Assembly (NCBI GenBank): GCA_030681475.1
Contig: JAUXWT010000011.1
Location: 1 to 64,000 of the forward strand
Source: Bacteroidales bacterium
Lineage (GTDB): Bacteria > Bacteroidota > Bacteroidia > Bacteroidales > FEN-979
Length of the DNA stretch: 64,000 bases
Reading direction: 5' to 3'
Translations under genes and position numbers: made by a program
Shown: one piece after another, positions 42,452 to 51,375 of the stretch
How the letters are laid out: every line of letters starts with the position of its first letter
Numbering within the stretch: position 1 is the first letter of the stretch
The notes under the pieces: model-generated
The model's database searches: none
What the model was told of the DNA's origin: nothing
Seen by the model: the letters and a program-made list of their open reading frames with translations, nothing else

Positions 42452-43679
42452 GCATGACTTCTTTATACAATGATACCCATTGTCCGGCCACTACATCAAT
42501 GGAGAAATGGTCAACAGCGCGGGTCCTCGAAGCGCTGCAAAGCGCCTGGTACCGGATTTCATCTTCGGTAACCCAGTCGATACCCCGGGCCAGGTCAACC
42601 GGATCAAATGGTGTTGCAAGGTACCCTGTTTCCCTGTGTTTCACAATGTCAAGCAGTCCGGTTTGGGCAAATGCCACCACCGGCGTTCCGCACGACATCG
42701 CCTCGCTGGCTGCCTGGCCAAACACCTCCTGATATGAGGGGACGGCCACCACATCGGCGGCATTGTAAAGCCTGACAAGTTTTTCCTCATCAGTGATGGT
42801 TCCAAAGAACCGCGTCTTCACTTTCAATGGCTTTTTCAAGGCGGATTCATTGGAGCCGAAAATGAGCAGTTCATAACGGTCATGATCAACTTCATGCAGC
42901 GCTTTTTCAAGGAGGTCAAATCCCTTGATGGTATTTTTAATACCACGGATAGCGCCGAACAAGATCAGCTTTTTATCAGCGGGGAGCCCGAGATCATTGC
43001 GTATTTTCTGCTTGTCGCCCGGCCGGTACAATGACGTGTCCAGCCCGTTGGGAATGACGGCCACCTTTTTGCTCCCAAGCAACGGACTCACATTCACGCA
43101 TTTTCCGAGCCACCTGCTTGGCGTTGTTATCGTCAGGTTTTGGATAGCGGCATAGGTTTTTTCCTTACGCAGGAACACCCCGTTGCTCAGATCTTTTTCA
43201 CGTTTCGAGTTCAGCAGCGGACAGCAGCCGCATGATTGCAGATACCGGTCACAGTTGGAGGCATAATGGCATCCTCCGGTAAAGGCCCACATGTCATGCA
43301 GCGTCCATACCAACGGATAGGGGATTTTTGCCAGCGACTCGATCCTGACAAACCCGCCGGTGATCCAGTTCAGATGTACCACATCGGGATTGATCCGGGT
43401 AATCTCTTCGACCAGCCTGTCGGGGATCATGGAAGAAGAAAAGAGAACCCGTTTGCGTGTCTGTAAAAGTGGGATCGCGAAATCAAGATAGGGCCTGAGG
43501 GGATTCAGCAACCCCGATACCGGCGATTTGACTACCACCACATCCTCGTCGTCCGATTTTTTTTCCTGTACCAGCATCTTCACCTCAAGGTTCTGCCTTC
43601 GCAAACCTTCAAAAAGCCTCCACGTAGCCCTGGCTGCGCCTCCCCGAATATCATACGTGTTCACGATCAGTATCTTCAT
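42435..43679 (-). CDS. Glycosyltransferase family 4 (WcaC-like)
   Basis: 414-residue GT-B enzyme. N-terminus ILIVNTYDIRGGAARATWRL resembles the colanic-acid WcaC group, with WTLHDMWAFTGGCHYASNC, a Cys-rich section (SCGCCPLLN) shared by this subgroup, and the C-terminal donor domain IPNGLDTSLYRPGD and EVFGQAASEAMSCGTPVVAF (EX7E). Complete length. It lies between two GT2 genes of the same strand, six bases from the upstream one. A retaining transferase in surface glycan assembly is the natural reading. Confidence 0.88.
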   Translation of the reverse strand: MKILIVNTYDIRGGAARATWRLFEGLRRQNLEVKMLVQEKKSDDEDVVVVKSPVSGLLNPLRPYLDFAIPLLQTRKRVLFSSSMIPDRLVEEITRINPDVVHLNWITGGFVRIESLAKIPYPLVWTLHDMWAFTGGCHYASNCDRYLQSCGCCPLLNSKREKDLSNGVFLRKEKTYAAIQNLTITTPSRWLGKCVNVSPLLGSKKVAVIPNGLDTSLYRPGDKQKIRNDLGLPADKKLILFGAIRGIKNTIKGFDLLEKALHEVDHDRYELLIFGSNESALKKPLKVKTRFFGTITDEEKLVRLYNAADVVAVPSYQEVFGQAASEAMSCGTPVVAFAQTGLLDIVKHRETGYLATPFDPVDLARGIDWVTEDEIRYQALCSASRTRAVDHFSIDVVAGQWVSLYKEVMHAERP

Positions 43680-43685
43680 GTCCGT

Positions 43686-44456
43686 TTATTTTACCCGAGC
43701 AATCGAGTGCATGACTTTTTCCGGCAACAACATGTACCCCAGTGAAACCAGGCTGCACCAGGCAATAAAACCAGCATGGTACAATTTTTCCGGGATTGTC
43801 AGCCGCCTGTATTTTTGCACGATGGTGAAATGTTCCCGTGCCGACCTTGCCATTTTCCGGTTTGAGGTCCCTTGTGCATTGATGATCGCTATCGGGAAGG
43901 ATACCTGCCGGAAAAAGCATCCTTGCATACGGAGCTTCAACAACTGGTCATAATCGGCGCCGATCCGGTAGTTCAGGTCAAATCCTGCTCTTTTCGCCAC
44001 GGCAGTCCTGACAAAAACGGATTGATGGCATAGGACCATTCCTTTGTCAAGTTCATCCGCCGAACCGGCCTTTTTCAACACAGGTCCATGGTGATAAGCT
44101 GCCAGGGTATCCCCGTAAACCAAATCTATACCCGAAAGGTCGGCAGTCATCACACGTGAAACCGTTGTATCATCTGCAAAAATATCCCCGGAATTCATGA
44201 AATTCACCCATTCGCCTTTCGCATGTTCCAGTCCTTTGTTCATGGCATGGTAAAGACCGTTATCCCGCTCACTGACCAGGTAACTGATCCTGTCGGAAAC
44301 GCTTTTGATCGCATCGGTCGTCCCATCGGTTGATCCCCCGTCAATAACGATCCAATCCAGGTCAAGGTAGTCCTGTCCGACGATGCTGCGGGCAGTTTTT
44401 TCGAAGCCGGCCCGGTCGTTCAGGACAACAGTGATGATGGATATAGCGCTGTTCAT
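43686..44456 (-). CDS. Glycosyltransferase family 2
   Basis: 256-residue family 2 transferase with ISIITVVLNDRAGFEKTA, WIVIDGGSTDGTTDAI, ERDNGLYHAMNKGLEHAKGE, NFMNSGDIFADD (metal site as SGD) and the ED-like RIGADYDQLLKL region. Start chosen at ATG 44454-44456, which overlaps the upstream stop as ATGA; a further 14 codons upstream lie inside the preceding gene. C-terminal hydrophobic segment (AWCSLVSLGYMLLP) may anchor it to the membrane. Substrate unknown. Confidence 0.87.
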   Translation of the reverse strand: MNSAISIITVVLNDRAGFEKTARSIVGQDYLDLDWIVIDGGSTDGTTDAIKSVSDRISYLVSERDNGLYHAMNKGLEHAKGEWVNFMNSGDIFADDTTVSRVMTADLSGIDLVYGDTLAAYHHGPVLKKAGSADELDKGMVLCHQSVFVRTAVAKRAGFDLNYRIGADYDQLLKLRMQGCFFRQVSFPIAIINAQGTSNRKMARSAREHFTIVQKYRRLTIPEKLYHAGFIAWCSLVSLGYMLLPEKVMHSIARVK

Positions 44457-45376
44457 GCCCGGGTTATCATTTTTCTGACGAGGGTATATGCAAACCACAG
44501 TTTATCCAGGTCATATTTCCGGTAATTTTTTAGAAAAAACCGAAGATGTCCGCGAGATGAACTGTTTTGGGAATGGACCCGGATGAGGTAATTCTTCTGG
44601 TCATTTACACCTTTCTTATATACAGATTCAATTTCCTTCAACAGATTTGATTCAACCGCTGATACCGGCCGGTGTCGCAGCAACAGACGGCGGATCCATT
44701 CGCGGTACAGATGAACGGCATCAAGACGCAAAACAAAATCCCCGGTGACAGAGACCTGTTGCCCTGACTTTCGCCACGAAACCAGTGGCTTCGGGCAGTA
44801 AGCGATCCCGCCTTTCAATGCCAGGGTAAACCAGGTAAGGTCATCCGTTCCCCATGCCAGGGGCAGTTCCATAAATCCCCCGGCCTCACGGAGTTGAATA
44901 GTCCTGCACATGAAATCAGGCGCGAACTGAAGTCGGTTTCCCTTCACACGGTTCAGGATAAATTCCAACCCTGTCTCGAACAAGGGGCAGGGTGGCGACA
45001 CCCGGATCAGGTTCCCGTCCGAATCAATCTCTTTAACCCTGCAATGAAAGATAGCACAATGCGGAAAACCGTTAGGCAGTTTGATCATCTCCTCCAGGAA
45101 GGTGGGATCATACAGGTCGTCATCTGCGAACAGGATAAAAAAGTCGCCTGTGGCCAGCGACAAGACCTTATTCCAATTCTCGACGATGGGCAGCGGCTCC
45201 CCCTCGACATAACGGATCCTGGTATCGCTGAATTCGCTTACAATTGATCGGATCTCCTCGTTGGTTCCGCTGTTGGCAATGATCAATTCAAAATCGCTAT
45301 GGGTCTGATCCAGAACACTCCTGATCGCCTCCTGAAGGAAGGGCGGTTTAAATGCCGGTAACCCGATACTGATCAT
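44453..45376 (-). CDS. Glycosyltransferase family 2
   Basis: 307-residue family 2 transferase: MISIGLPAFKPPFLQEAI, ELIIANSGTNEEI (nucleotide site in the variant ANSG instead of DDGS), LFADDDLYDPTFLEEM (DDD metal site) and GTDDLTWFTLAL as the ED-x-W element. Complete length for this subgroup. Its stop shares bases with the next start (ATGA). It follows a gap of 63 bp after the 366-residue gene. Function within the same glycan pathway; sugar unspecified. Confidence 0.85.
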   Translation of the reverse strand: MISIGLPAFKPPFLQEAIRSVLDQTHSDFELIIANSGTNEEIRSIVSEFSDTRIRYVEGEPLPIVENWNKVLSLATGDFFILFADDDLYDPTFLEEMIKLPNGFPHCAIFHCRVKEIDSDGNLIRVSPPCPLFETGLEFILNRVKGNRLQFAPDFMCRTIQLREAGGFMELPLAWGTDDLTWFTLALKGGIAYCPKPLVSWRKSGQQVSVTGDFVLRLDAVHLYREWIRRLLLRHRPVSAVESNLLKEIESVYKKGVNDQKNYLIRVHSQNSSSRGHLRFFLKNYRKYDLDKLWFAYTLVRKMITRA

Positions 45377-45439
45377 TTACGTTTGTATTGATATCTTGTT
45401 ATGATTTCTCCTTCTCTTTTTTCATCAGGTAAATATTGA

Positions 45440-46540
45440 TCAGTTTCCAAGGCTCCTGTAAATTTGTGAATTCTCAAAACTCTGCCTGAAATATTCACCT
45501 GTGAGTTTCTTCTTAACCGGCAACTCTGTCAGGTAACGATGTGCTTCACATATAAGATCCAGATCTTCCGCTTTCCTGCCGGCTTCATCCAGCGAATTGA
45601 AATATAATGGGTAACCGGCGCCAAGATACTCAATGACCGGCTCAATGGGGTTAACCAAAAGAGGTGTGTTGCGCACGATACATTCAATGACCGTATTGTT
45701 GGCGCTTGCATCGAACAGATCGAGGAAAACGATGTTCTGCGACAGCAACTGATCAAACTTCCTGTCTGAAAGGAATCCTGTTTGCTCTACACTGCCGATT
45801 TCCCGTTTTCCAACCTGTTCACGTCGCTTCAGGTGTTCGAGTTCCAGGTTCAGATGCTGTTCTGCATTCGCCTCCGGTTTCATCAGAACGACCTTGCGGT
45901 AGCCCTTCACATTCAGCACGTATATTGAAGTGACTCGCCTGAGCCACCACCCTGATTGAATGATTTTCTTATCCCCGTTTGACAAAAAGCGATCGGCGCT
46001 CCATGTCAGATCAGGAATTGCCGTTGGATGGACGAGGTTCTCCACCGGAAAATCAAACTTTGCTTCGAGATATTTTTTATGGTATTCCGAAAGTGTAAAA
46101 AGCCCGCGGCAAAATGGCAGGCTTTGATTCCATTCCGCGCTGGAAAAGATCGCTTCATTGGTCTGAACTGAATTCAGCCATGCCGGGACGTGCGGAGGGA
46201 CATGGATGAACCCGATCCAGGGTTTAGAATAAGAGGCTTTACGGATGGCATCAGCCGCAAAGGTTCTGTCGATGAAAGCATCCACCAGAATGCCGCCGGG
46301 GTGATGCAAATCACGTAAACTGTTGACGGCAAAACTCCATCCACTCCTGTGCGAGCCGTACATCCGGCCTGCCTGCCCGGCCAGGTTGATCTTTCCTTTG
46401 CTCCGGCGGGAGGTGAACGGTATGCCGGGAAAAATTCTATTCATCAACATGTACAGATCCCCCCTCAACTCATACAAGTAGTACCTGAGTAACGCCCTTT
46501 TTTTATCAGATCGTGCAAAGGAAATAAGTCGATTGAACAT
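45440..46540 (-). CDS. Putative GT-B-like glycosyltransferase
   Basis: 366-residue protein that lacks an easy family label. Context and several features point to a glycosyltransferase: PWIGFIHVPPHVPAWL (acceptor-side helix with HVPPHVP), GLFTLSEYHKKYLE, HPTAIPDLTWSAD, and a C-terminal NNTVIECIVRNTPLLVNPIEPVIEYLGAGYPLYF, where NTxxxECxxxNTPLLV resembles the donor-binding part of GT4-like enzymes. First gene of the minus-strand run 46540 to 41648. The 254-bp spacer to nuoA (46541-46794) is AT-rich; I see TACTTTTA, one base off the -7 consensus, but no convincing promoter. Confidence 0.6.
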   Translation of the reverse strand: MFNRLISFARSDKKRALLRYYLYELRGDLYMLMNRIFPGIPFTSRRSKGKINLAGQAGRMYGSHRSGWSFAVNSLRDLHHPGGILVDAFIDRTFAADAIRKASYSKPWIGFIHVPPHVPAWLNSVQTNEAIFSSAEWNQSLPFCRGLFTLSEYHKKYLEAKFDFPVENLVHPTAIPDLTWSADRFLSNGDKKIIQSGWWLRRVTSIYVLNVKGYRKVVLMKPEANAEQHLNLELEHLKRREQVGKREIGSVEQTGFLSDRKFDQLLSQNIVFLDLFDASANNTVIECIVRNTPLLVNPIEPVIEYLGAGYPLYFNSLDEAGRKAEDLDLICEAHRYLTELPVKKKLTGEYFRQSFENSQIYRSLGN

Positions 46541-46794
46541 GTTGCAGGATAAAATGCCATGGTAAAAGTAGTCAAATTTCCAAAATTCCCCGGCTTTATT
46601 TCAGGATGCCTTAACTGTACTCGTTCACAGGTGATAATTAAAATTCAGGATTTAATAATAGTCAAGTTTTTTTTCAAATAATTCATTTCAATGAGCAATT
46701 ATTCCAAATTCTTTTTACTTTTACCTTTTATATTGAGTCTAAATAATAAAATCATCTTTATCTCAGCGCAATAAGGAAATAATTTACACCGGGC

Positions 46795-47208
46795 ATGATC
46801 TTACTTCAGCAAACGATCACTTTCTGGCCATTTTTACTCTATGCCGCCTTGGCAATTGCAATCGTTTGCATCATGATCGGGCTGTCGTATTTTCTGGGTG
46901 AGCGGCACCACGAAAAGACCACCAACGAGCCATATGAGTCAGGCATTCCTGCCACGGGAAGTGCACGGCTGCGATTTTCTTCTCATTTCTATCTGATTGC
47001 CATGTTTTTCGTCATTTTTGACCTTGACGCCGCATTTGTCATTGCCTGGGCTATCTCTTTCCGTGAACTCGGGCTGCCGGGATATCTTGGTATACTTGTT
47101 TTTATCCTGATCCTGGTTGCCGTGCTCATTTATGAATTGGGCATTGGCGCCCTGAATTATGGTCCTGACGGAAAAAAAATTCTCAGGTACAAAAAGAAAT
47201 CAAAATGA
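46795..47208 (+). CDS. nuoA: NADH-quinone oxidoreductase subunit A
   Basis: 137-residue membrane subunit of complex I that joins the peripheral arm to the membrane arm. Three helices; the conserved loop is [33 protein letters not shown] (quoted in pieces: [24 protein letters not shown]). First gene of the nuo operon; its stop overlaps the nuoB ATG. Start at ATG 46795, a typical family N-terminus with [10 protein letters not shown]. Confidence 0.93.
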   Translation: MILLQQTITFWPFLLYAALAIAIVCIMIGLSYFLGERHHEKTTNEPYESGIPATGSARLRFSSHFYLIAMFFVIFDLDAAFVIAWAISFRELGLPGYLGILVFILILVAVLIYELGIGALNYGPDGKKILRYKKKSK

Positions 47209-47843
47209 AATATTCTGTCCATCGTCCGGATGAAATCAATACGCGCAGCACAGAGGCGTTGATCGATGAGGAGATTCAAAGATCTGTTCTGCTTACAAGG
47301 CTTGACGACATGGTTGCCTGGGGGAGGAAGAATGCCATCTGGCCTTTTGCATTCGGGCTTTCGTGCTGTTTCGTTGAAATGGCCACCACATTTACCAGCC
47401 GGTATGACATTGCCCGGTTTGGCGGAGAGGTCATCCGGGGCACGCCCCGTGAAGCCGACCTCATGGTGATCGCAGGTACCGTATTCATAAAAATGGCCCC
47501 CGTAATTAAAAGATTACACGAACAGATGATGGCGCCGCGGTGGGTCATCTCGATGGGATCATGTGCCAATTCAGGCGGAATGTACGACATATACAGCGTT
47601 GTGCAGGGGGTTGATAAGATCCTTCCGGTTGATGTATATGTATCCGGTTGTCCGCCCCGTCCCGATGCATTCCTGGAGGGGTTGTTGCTCCTGCGAGAAT
47701 CGATAGGCCGGGAAAAGCGGCCGCTCAGTTGGGCCATCGGTCCGCAGGGGATCATGACCAGGCAGCATCAGCCCGGCCAACGGGATAAAAAGATGGATGA
47801 ACGAAGCGGTATGGGAACGATCAGGCCGATGAATGAAATCTGA
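47205..47843 (+). CDS. nuoB: NADH-quinone oxidoreductase subunit B
   Basis: 212-residue subunit binding the terminal [4Fe-4S] cluster N2, the last redox step before quinone. Ligands are C54 and C55 ([10 protein letters not shown]), C120 ([10 protein letters not shown]) and C149 (VSGCPPRP). [21 protein letters not shown] is the family core. N-terminal 40 residues and a C-terminal extension of about 35 residues past the core are moderately variable. ATGA overlap with nuoA; 22 bp to nuoCD. Confidence 0.95.
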   Translation: MKYSVHRPDEINTRSTEALIDEEIQRSVLLTRLDDMVAWGRKNAIWPFAFGLSCCFVEMATTFTSRYDIARFGGEVIRGTPREADLMVIAGTVFIKMAPVIKRLHEQMMAPRWVISMGSCANSGGMYDIYSVVQGVDKILPVDVYVSGCPPRPDAFLEGLLLLRESIGREKRPLSWAIGPQGIMTRQHQPGQRDKKMDERSGMGTIRPMNEI

Positions 47844-47865
47844 TCTCATGAATTAAGAGTAGAAA

Positions 47866-49617
47866 ATGAATGAAATTCTGTCAATAGCAACCTTGCTGAA
47901 AGACAAATTCGGCTATCCGGCCATCCTGGCCGAACAGGTTACCATTGATGGTACGCCCACCTTTTGGGTAAAATCAGAGAACCTCAATAAAATATTGGAA
48001 TACCTTAAGTATGAGGTGACCAATCCCTATAAAATGCTTTATGACCTTTGCGGGATCGACGAACGGAAAAGGACAAAGCGGGAGGGACAGCCTGTCGCCG
48101 ATTTCACGGTTGTTTATCATCTCACCTCCTTAGAAAGGAATCACGACATCCGTTTGAAGGTTGCACTTACCGGTGCATACCCGTCGTTGCCCAGTATCAC
48201 AGGGATATGGCCAAGCGCGAATTGGTATGAATGTGAAGTTTACGATATGTTCGGCATTACCTTTACCGGACATCCTTATCTGCGCCGGATCCTCATGCCC
48301 CGCTCATGGAAAGGGCATCCGTTGCGCAAAGATCACTATTCCCGTGCAACGGAGTCCGAACCATTCGTCCTGGATGACCAGATGCGACAGATCGCAGATG
48401 CTGACCTTAAATTTAATCCTGAGGACTGGGGGTTGGAGCGACAAAGTGAAGACACCGATTTCATGTTTCTTAACCTTGGCCCGCAGCACCCCGGGACCCA
48501 TGGGCTCTTAAGGCTTGTTCTGCAACTCGATGGCGAGGATATCGTCGATGTAGTACCCGACATTGGATTTCACCACCGTGGAGCGGAGAAGATGGGGGAA
48601 CGTCAATCGTGGCACACTTTTATTCCATATACCGACCGCATCGATTATCTTGGGGGTGTGCTGAACAACCTTGCCTATCTTCTGCCGGTTGAAAAACTGG
48701 CCGGCATTGAGATTCCTGATCGTGCAAAGATGATCCGCATCATGTTGTGCGAGCTTTTCCGCATCCAGAGTCACCTCGTTTGGCTTGGCACCTTCGCCCA
48801 GGATTTGGGACAACTTTCGCCGGTCTTCTTTACTTTCAACGACAGGGAACGCGCTTTCGATATCGTATCAGCGATCACCGGCGGACGCATGCACCCGTCA
48901 TGGTTCAGGATCGGCGGCGTTGCCCACGACCTGCCCGATGGCTGGCAAAAACAGATGCAGGATTTTGTGAACTACCTTCCGAAACGGCTCAGAGAGTATG
49001 AAAAGGTGGTGATCAGGAACAGCATTTTTAAGGCAAGAACAGTCGGAATCGGCGTATATACCACCGAAGAGGCCATTGAATGGGGAATTACCGGCGCCGG
49101 CCTGCGTGCCACAGGATATAATTTTGATTACCGCAAAAAAAGGCCATATTCAGGGATTGACCAGTTTGATTTTGAGATTCCGCTTGGAAAGAATGGCGAT
49201 TGCTATGACCGTGCCCTGGTGCGGATGGAGGAGATGCGTCAGAGCCTCCGCATCATTCAGCAGTGCATTGACAACATGCCGGCCGGACTCTATAAATCGG
49301 ATCATCCGCTTGCGGTGCCGCCTCGGAAGGACAAGACCATGAAAGATATTGAGACACTCATCACCCATTTTCTTGCCGTTTCATGGGGGCCGGTGATCCC
49401 GGCAGGTGAAGCCATGGTTCCGATCGAAGGCGCCAAAGGCAGCAATGGTTATTATCTGGTGAGCGATGGCAGTACATCTGCCTACAGGTCGAGAATTCGT
49501 ACCCCGTCGTTTCCGCATATGCAAATGATCCCGCTGATCAGTAAAGGATATACCATACCCGATCTGCTCTCTATATTGGGCGCCATGGATTTTGTTTTGG
49601 CAGATCTGGACAGATAA
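47866..49617 (+). CDS. nuoCD: Fused NADH-quinone oxidoreductase subunits C and D
   Basis: 583-residue fusion of NuoC (about 1-180; [19 protein letters not shown] and HPLRKD) and NuoD (about 200-583; [54 protein letters not shown]). NuoD forms the quinone-binding cavity next to cluster N2. NuoC-D fusions are known in Bacteroidota and several other groups. Ends with DFVLADLDR, the normal terminal DR. Nine bp before nuoE. Confidence 0.95.
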   Translation: MNEILSIATLLKDKFGYPAILAEQVTIDGTPTFWVKSENLNKILEYLKYEVTNPYKMLYDLCGIDERKRTKREGQPVADFTVVYHLTSLERNHDIRLKVALTGAYPSLPSITGIWPSANWYECEVYDMFGITFTGHPYLRRILMPRSWKGHPLRKDHYSRATESEPFVLDDQMRQIADADLKFNPEDWGLERQSEDTDFMFLNLGPQHPGTHGLLRLVLQLDGEDIVDVVPDIGFHHRGAEKMGERQSWHTFIPYTDRIDYLGGVLNNLAYLLPVEKLAGIEIPDRAKMIRIMLCELFRIQSHLVWLGTFAQDLGQLSPVFFTFNDRERAFDIVSAITGGRMHPSWFRIGGVAHDLPDGWQKQMQDFVNYLPKRLREYEKVVIRNSIFKARTVGIGVYTTEEAIEWGITGAGLRATGYNFDYRKKRPYSGIDQFDFEIPLGKNGDCYDRALVRMEEMRQSLRIIQQCIDNMPAGLYKSDHPLAVPPRKDKTMKDIETLITHFLAVSWGPVIPAGEAMVPIEGAKGSNGYYLVSDGSTSAYRSRIRTPSFPHMQMIPLISKGYTIPDLLSILGAMDFVLADLDR

Positions 49618-49626
49618 AATGATAAG

Positions 49627-50091
49627 ATGTTGACCGAACAGGAAAAAAAAGAAATAGAAGAAGAGGTGAAGCATTATCCCTATCCGGGGGTTGCCTGTCT
49701 CGATGCGTTGAAGATCGTTCAGGCTCACCGTGGATGGGTTGCGGATGATGCTGTGAGGGATATTGCTGATCTGCTGGATATTTCGTCCGAAAAAGTGGAT
49801 GGCGTTGCCACGTTCTATACCCGGATTTACCGTAAACCGGTCGGCCGGCATGTGATCCTGATCTGCGACAGCATCAGTTGCATGATCATGGGCTATGAAC
49901 CTGTTTACAAACATATTTCGGCGAAACTGGGGATTCATTTCGGGGAGACTACCGCCGATAACAGGTTTACCCTGCTTCCGATTACCTGTCTCGGAAACTG
50001 CGACCAGGCGCCTGCCATGATGATCGACAATGACTTGTTTAACATGATCACCATCGAAAACATTGATCAGATTTTTGAAAAGTATGAATAA
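49627..50091 (+). CDS. nuoE: NADH-quinone oxidoreductase subunit E
   Basis: 154-residue thioredoxin-fold subunit carrying [2Fe-2S] cluster N1a. Ligands C80 and C85 (ICDSISCMIMG) and C121 and C125 (CLGNCDQAP), with the spacing C-x4-C and C-x3-C. Its presence together with nuoF and nuoG shows that this complex I has the NADH-oxidising module, unlike the version in Bacteroides species that lacks NuoEFG. Six bp before nuoF. Confidence 0.95.
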   Translation: MLTEQEKKEIEEEVKHYPYPGVACLDALKIVQAHRGWVADDAVRDIADLLDISSEKVDGVATFYTRIYRKPVGRHVILICDSISCMIMGYEPVYKHISAKLGIHFGETTADNRFTLLPITCLGNCDQAPAMMIDNDLFNMITIENIDQIFEKYE

Positions 50092-50097
50092 CCCGGC

Positions 50098-51375
50098 ATG
50101 GAGAAACCGTTAACAAAACATATCAAACCCGACGGATCACAACTGAACCTGAAAAATTTCGTTCAGGATGGTGGGTATGAGCCTGTTCGCAAGGTTCTGA
50201 AGGGAATGTCGCCGGCTGAAGTGATTGATGTGGTGGTTGCCTCCAATTTACTGGGACGGGGCGGGGGCGGCTTTTCCGCCGGTAAAAAATGGTCGTTTGT
50301 AACGACGGATAAGGAGCGTGAACCATCAAGATATCTCATCTGCAATGCGGATGAGATGGAGCCCGGAACTTTCAAGGATCGCATGCTGATGGAGGAGAAT
50401 CCCCACCAGTTGATCGCCGGGATGATCATCTCCTCCTATGCCATCCAGGCAGATAAATCATATATTTTTCTGAGGTGGGCCTATAAAAAATCGGAAACCG
50501 TTCTGCGGAAAGCCATCGCGGAGGCTTATGAAGCAGGTTTTCTTGGAAAGAACATCCTGGGATCGGGGTATGATCTTGAACTTTATCTGCATACTAGCGC
50601 CGGCCGGTATATTTGCGGAGAAGAGACCGGTTTGATCAATTCGCTCGAAGGCAAGCGGGCGACACCGAGGGACAAACCTCCTTTTCCGGCGATCAGCGGT
50701 TTGTTTGGAAAACCGACTGTTGTCAACAATGTTGAAACGTTATCCTGTGTTCCTCATATCATTGAGAACGGCGCCGATTGGTTCCGGAGCATCAGTCTGA
50801 CAGGCGAAGGGGGTACGAAGTTGTACGGGGTCAGCGGCAGGGTGAAAAATCCCGGCATTTGGGAGTTGCCGCTGGGCGCCACCATGCGGGAGATCATTGA
50901 ACAGCATGCCGGCGGGATGATGGATGGTTATAAATTCAGGGGTGCACTGCCCGGCGGAGCTTCAACCGATTTCATTATTGAAGAACATATGGATATCCCG
51001 CTTGATTTTGCATCGCTTGTTCCGGTGGGAAGCCGGTTGGGAACCGGCACGCTCATCATCCTTGATGATAAAACATGCCCGGTTGCTTTTCTTCATAATC
51101 TTGAAAAATTCTTTGCCAAAGAGAGTTGCGGATGGTGTACGCCGTGCCGCGAAGGATTACCGTGGGTCGAAAAAATTCTCGAGTCAATAGAAAATGGTAC
51201 CGGGAAGGAAAAAGACATCGAAACTTTGAAATTTCACACATGGTATTGCGGGCCCGGTCACACCTTTTGTGCCCATGCGCCGGGAGCCATGGAACCGCTG
51301 CAAAGCGGGCTTAAATATTTTCACGATGATTTTATGCAACATATAAATGAAAAACACTGTCCCTGGAGGTCATGA
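50098..51375 (+). CDS. nuoF: NADH-quinone oxidoreductase subunit F
   Basis: 425-residue NADH dehydrogenase subunit binding FMN, NADH and [4Fe-4S] cluster N3. FMN/NADH site LLGRGGGGFSAGKKW (about 51-65), ICNADEMEPGTFKDR, YICGEETGLINSLEG; the N3 ligands are in ESCGWCTPCREG (about 342-353) plus the Cys of GHTFCAHAPGA. Complete. Its stop overlaps the nuoG ATG, with GGAGG just upstream (51364-51368) serving as a possible ribosome-binding site for nuoG. Confidence 0.95.
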   Translation: MEKPLTKHIKPDGSQLNLKNFVQDGGYEPVRKVLKGMSPAEVIDVVVASNLLGRGGGGFSAGKKWSFVTTDKEREPSRYLICNADEMEPGTFKDRMLMEENPHQLIAGMIISSYAIQADKSYIFLRWAYKKSETVLRKAIAEAYEAGFLGKNILGSGYDLELYLHTSAGRYICGEETGLINSLEGKRATPRDKPPFPAISGLFGKPTVVNNVETLSCVPHIIENGADWFRSISLTGEGGTKLYGVSGRVKNPGIWELPLGATMREIIEQHAGGMMDGYKFRGALPGGASTDFIIEEHMDIPLDFASLVPVGSRLGTGTLIILDDKTCPVAFLHNLEKFFAKESCGWCTPCREGLPWVEKILESIENGTGKEKDIETLKFHTWYCGPGHTFCAHAPGAMEPLQSGLKYFHDDFMQHINEKHCPWRS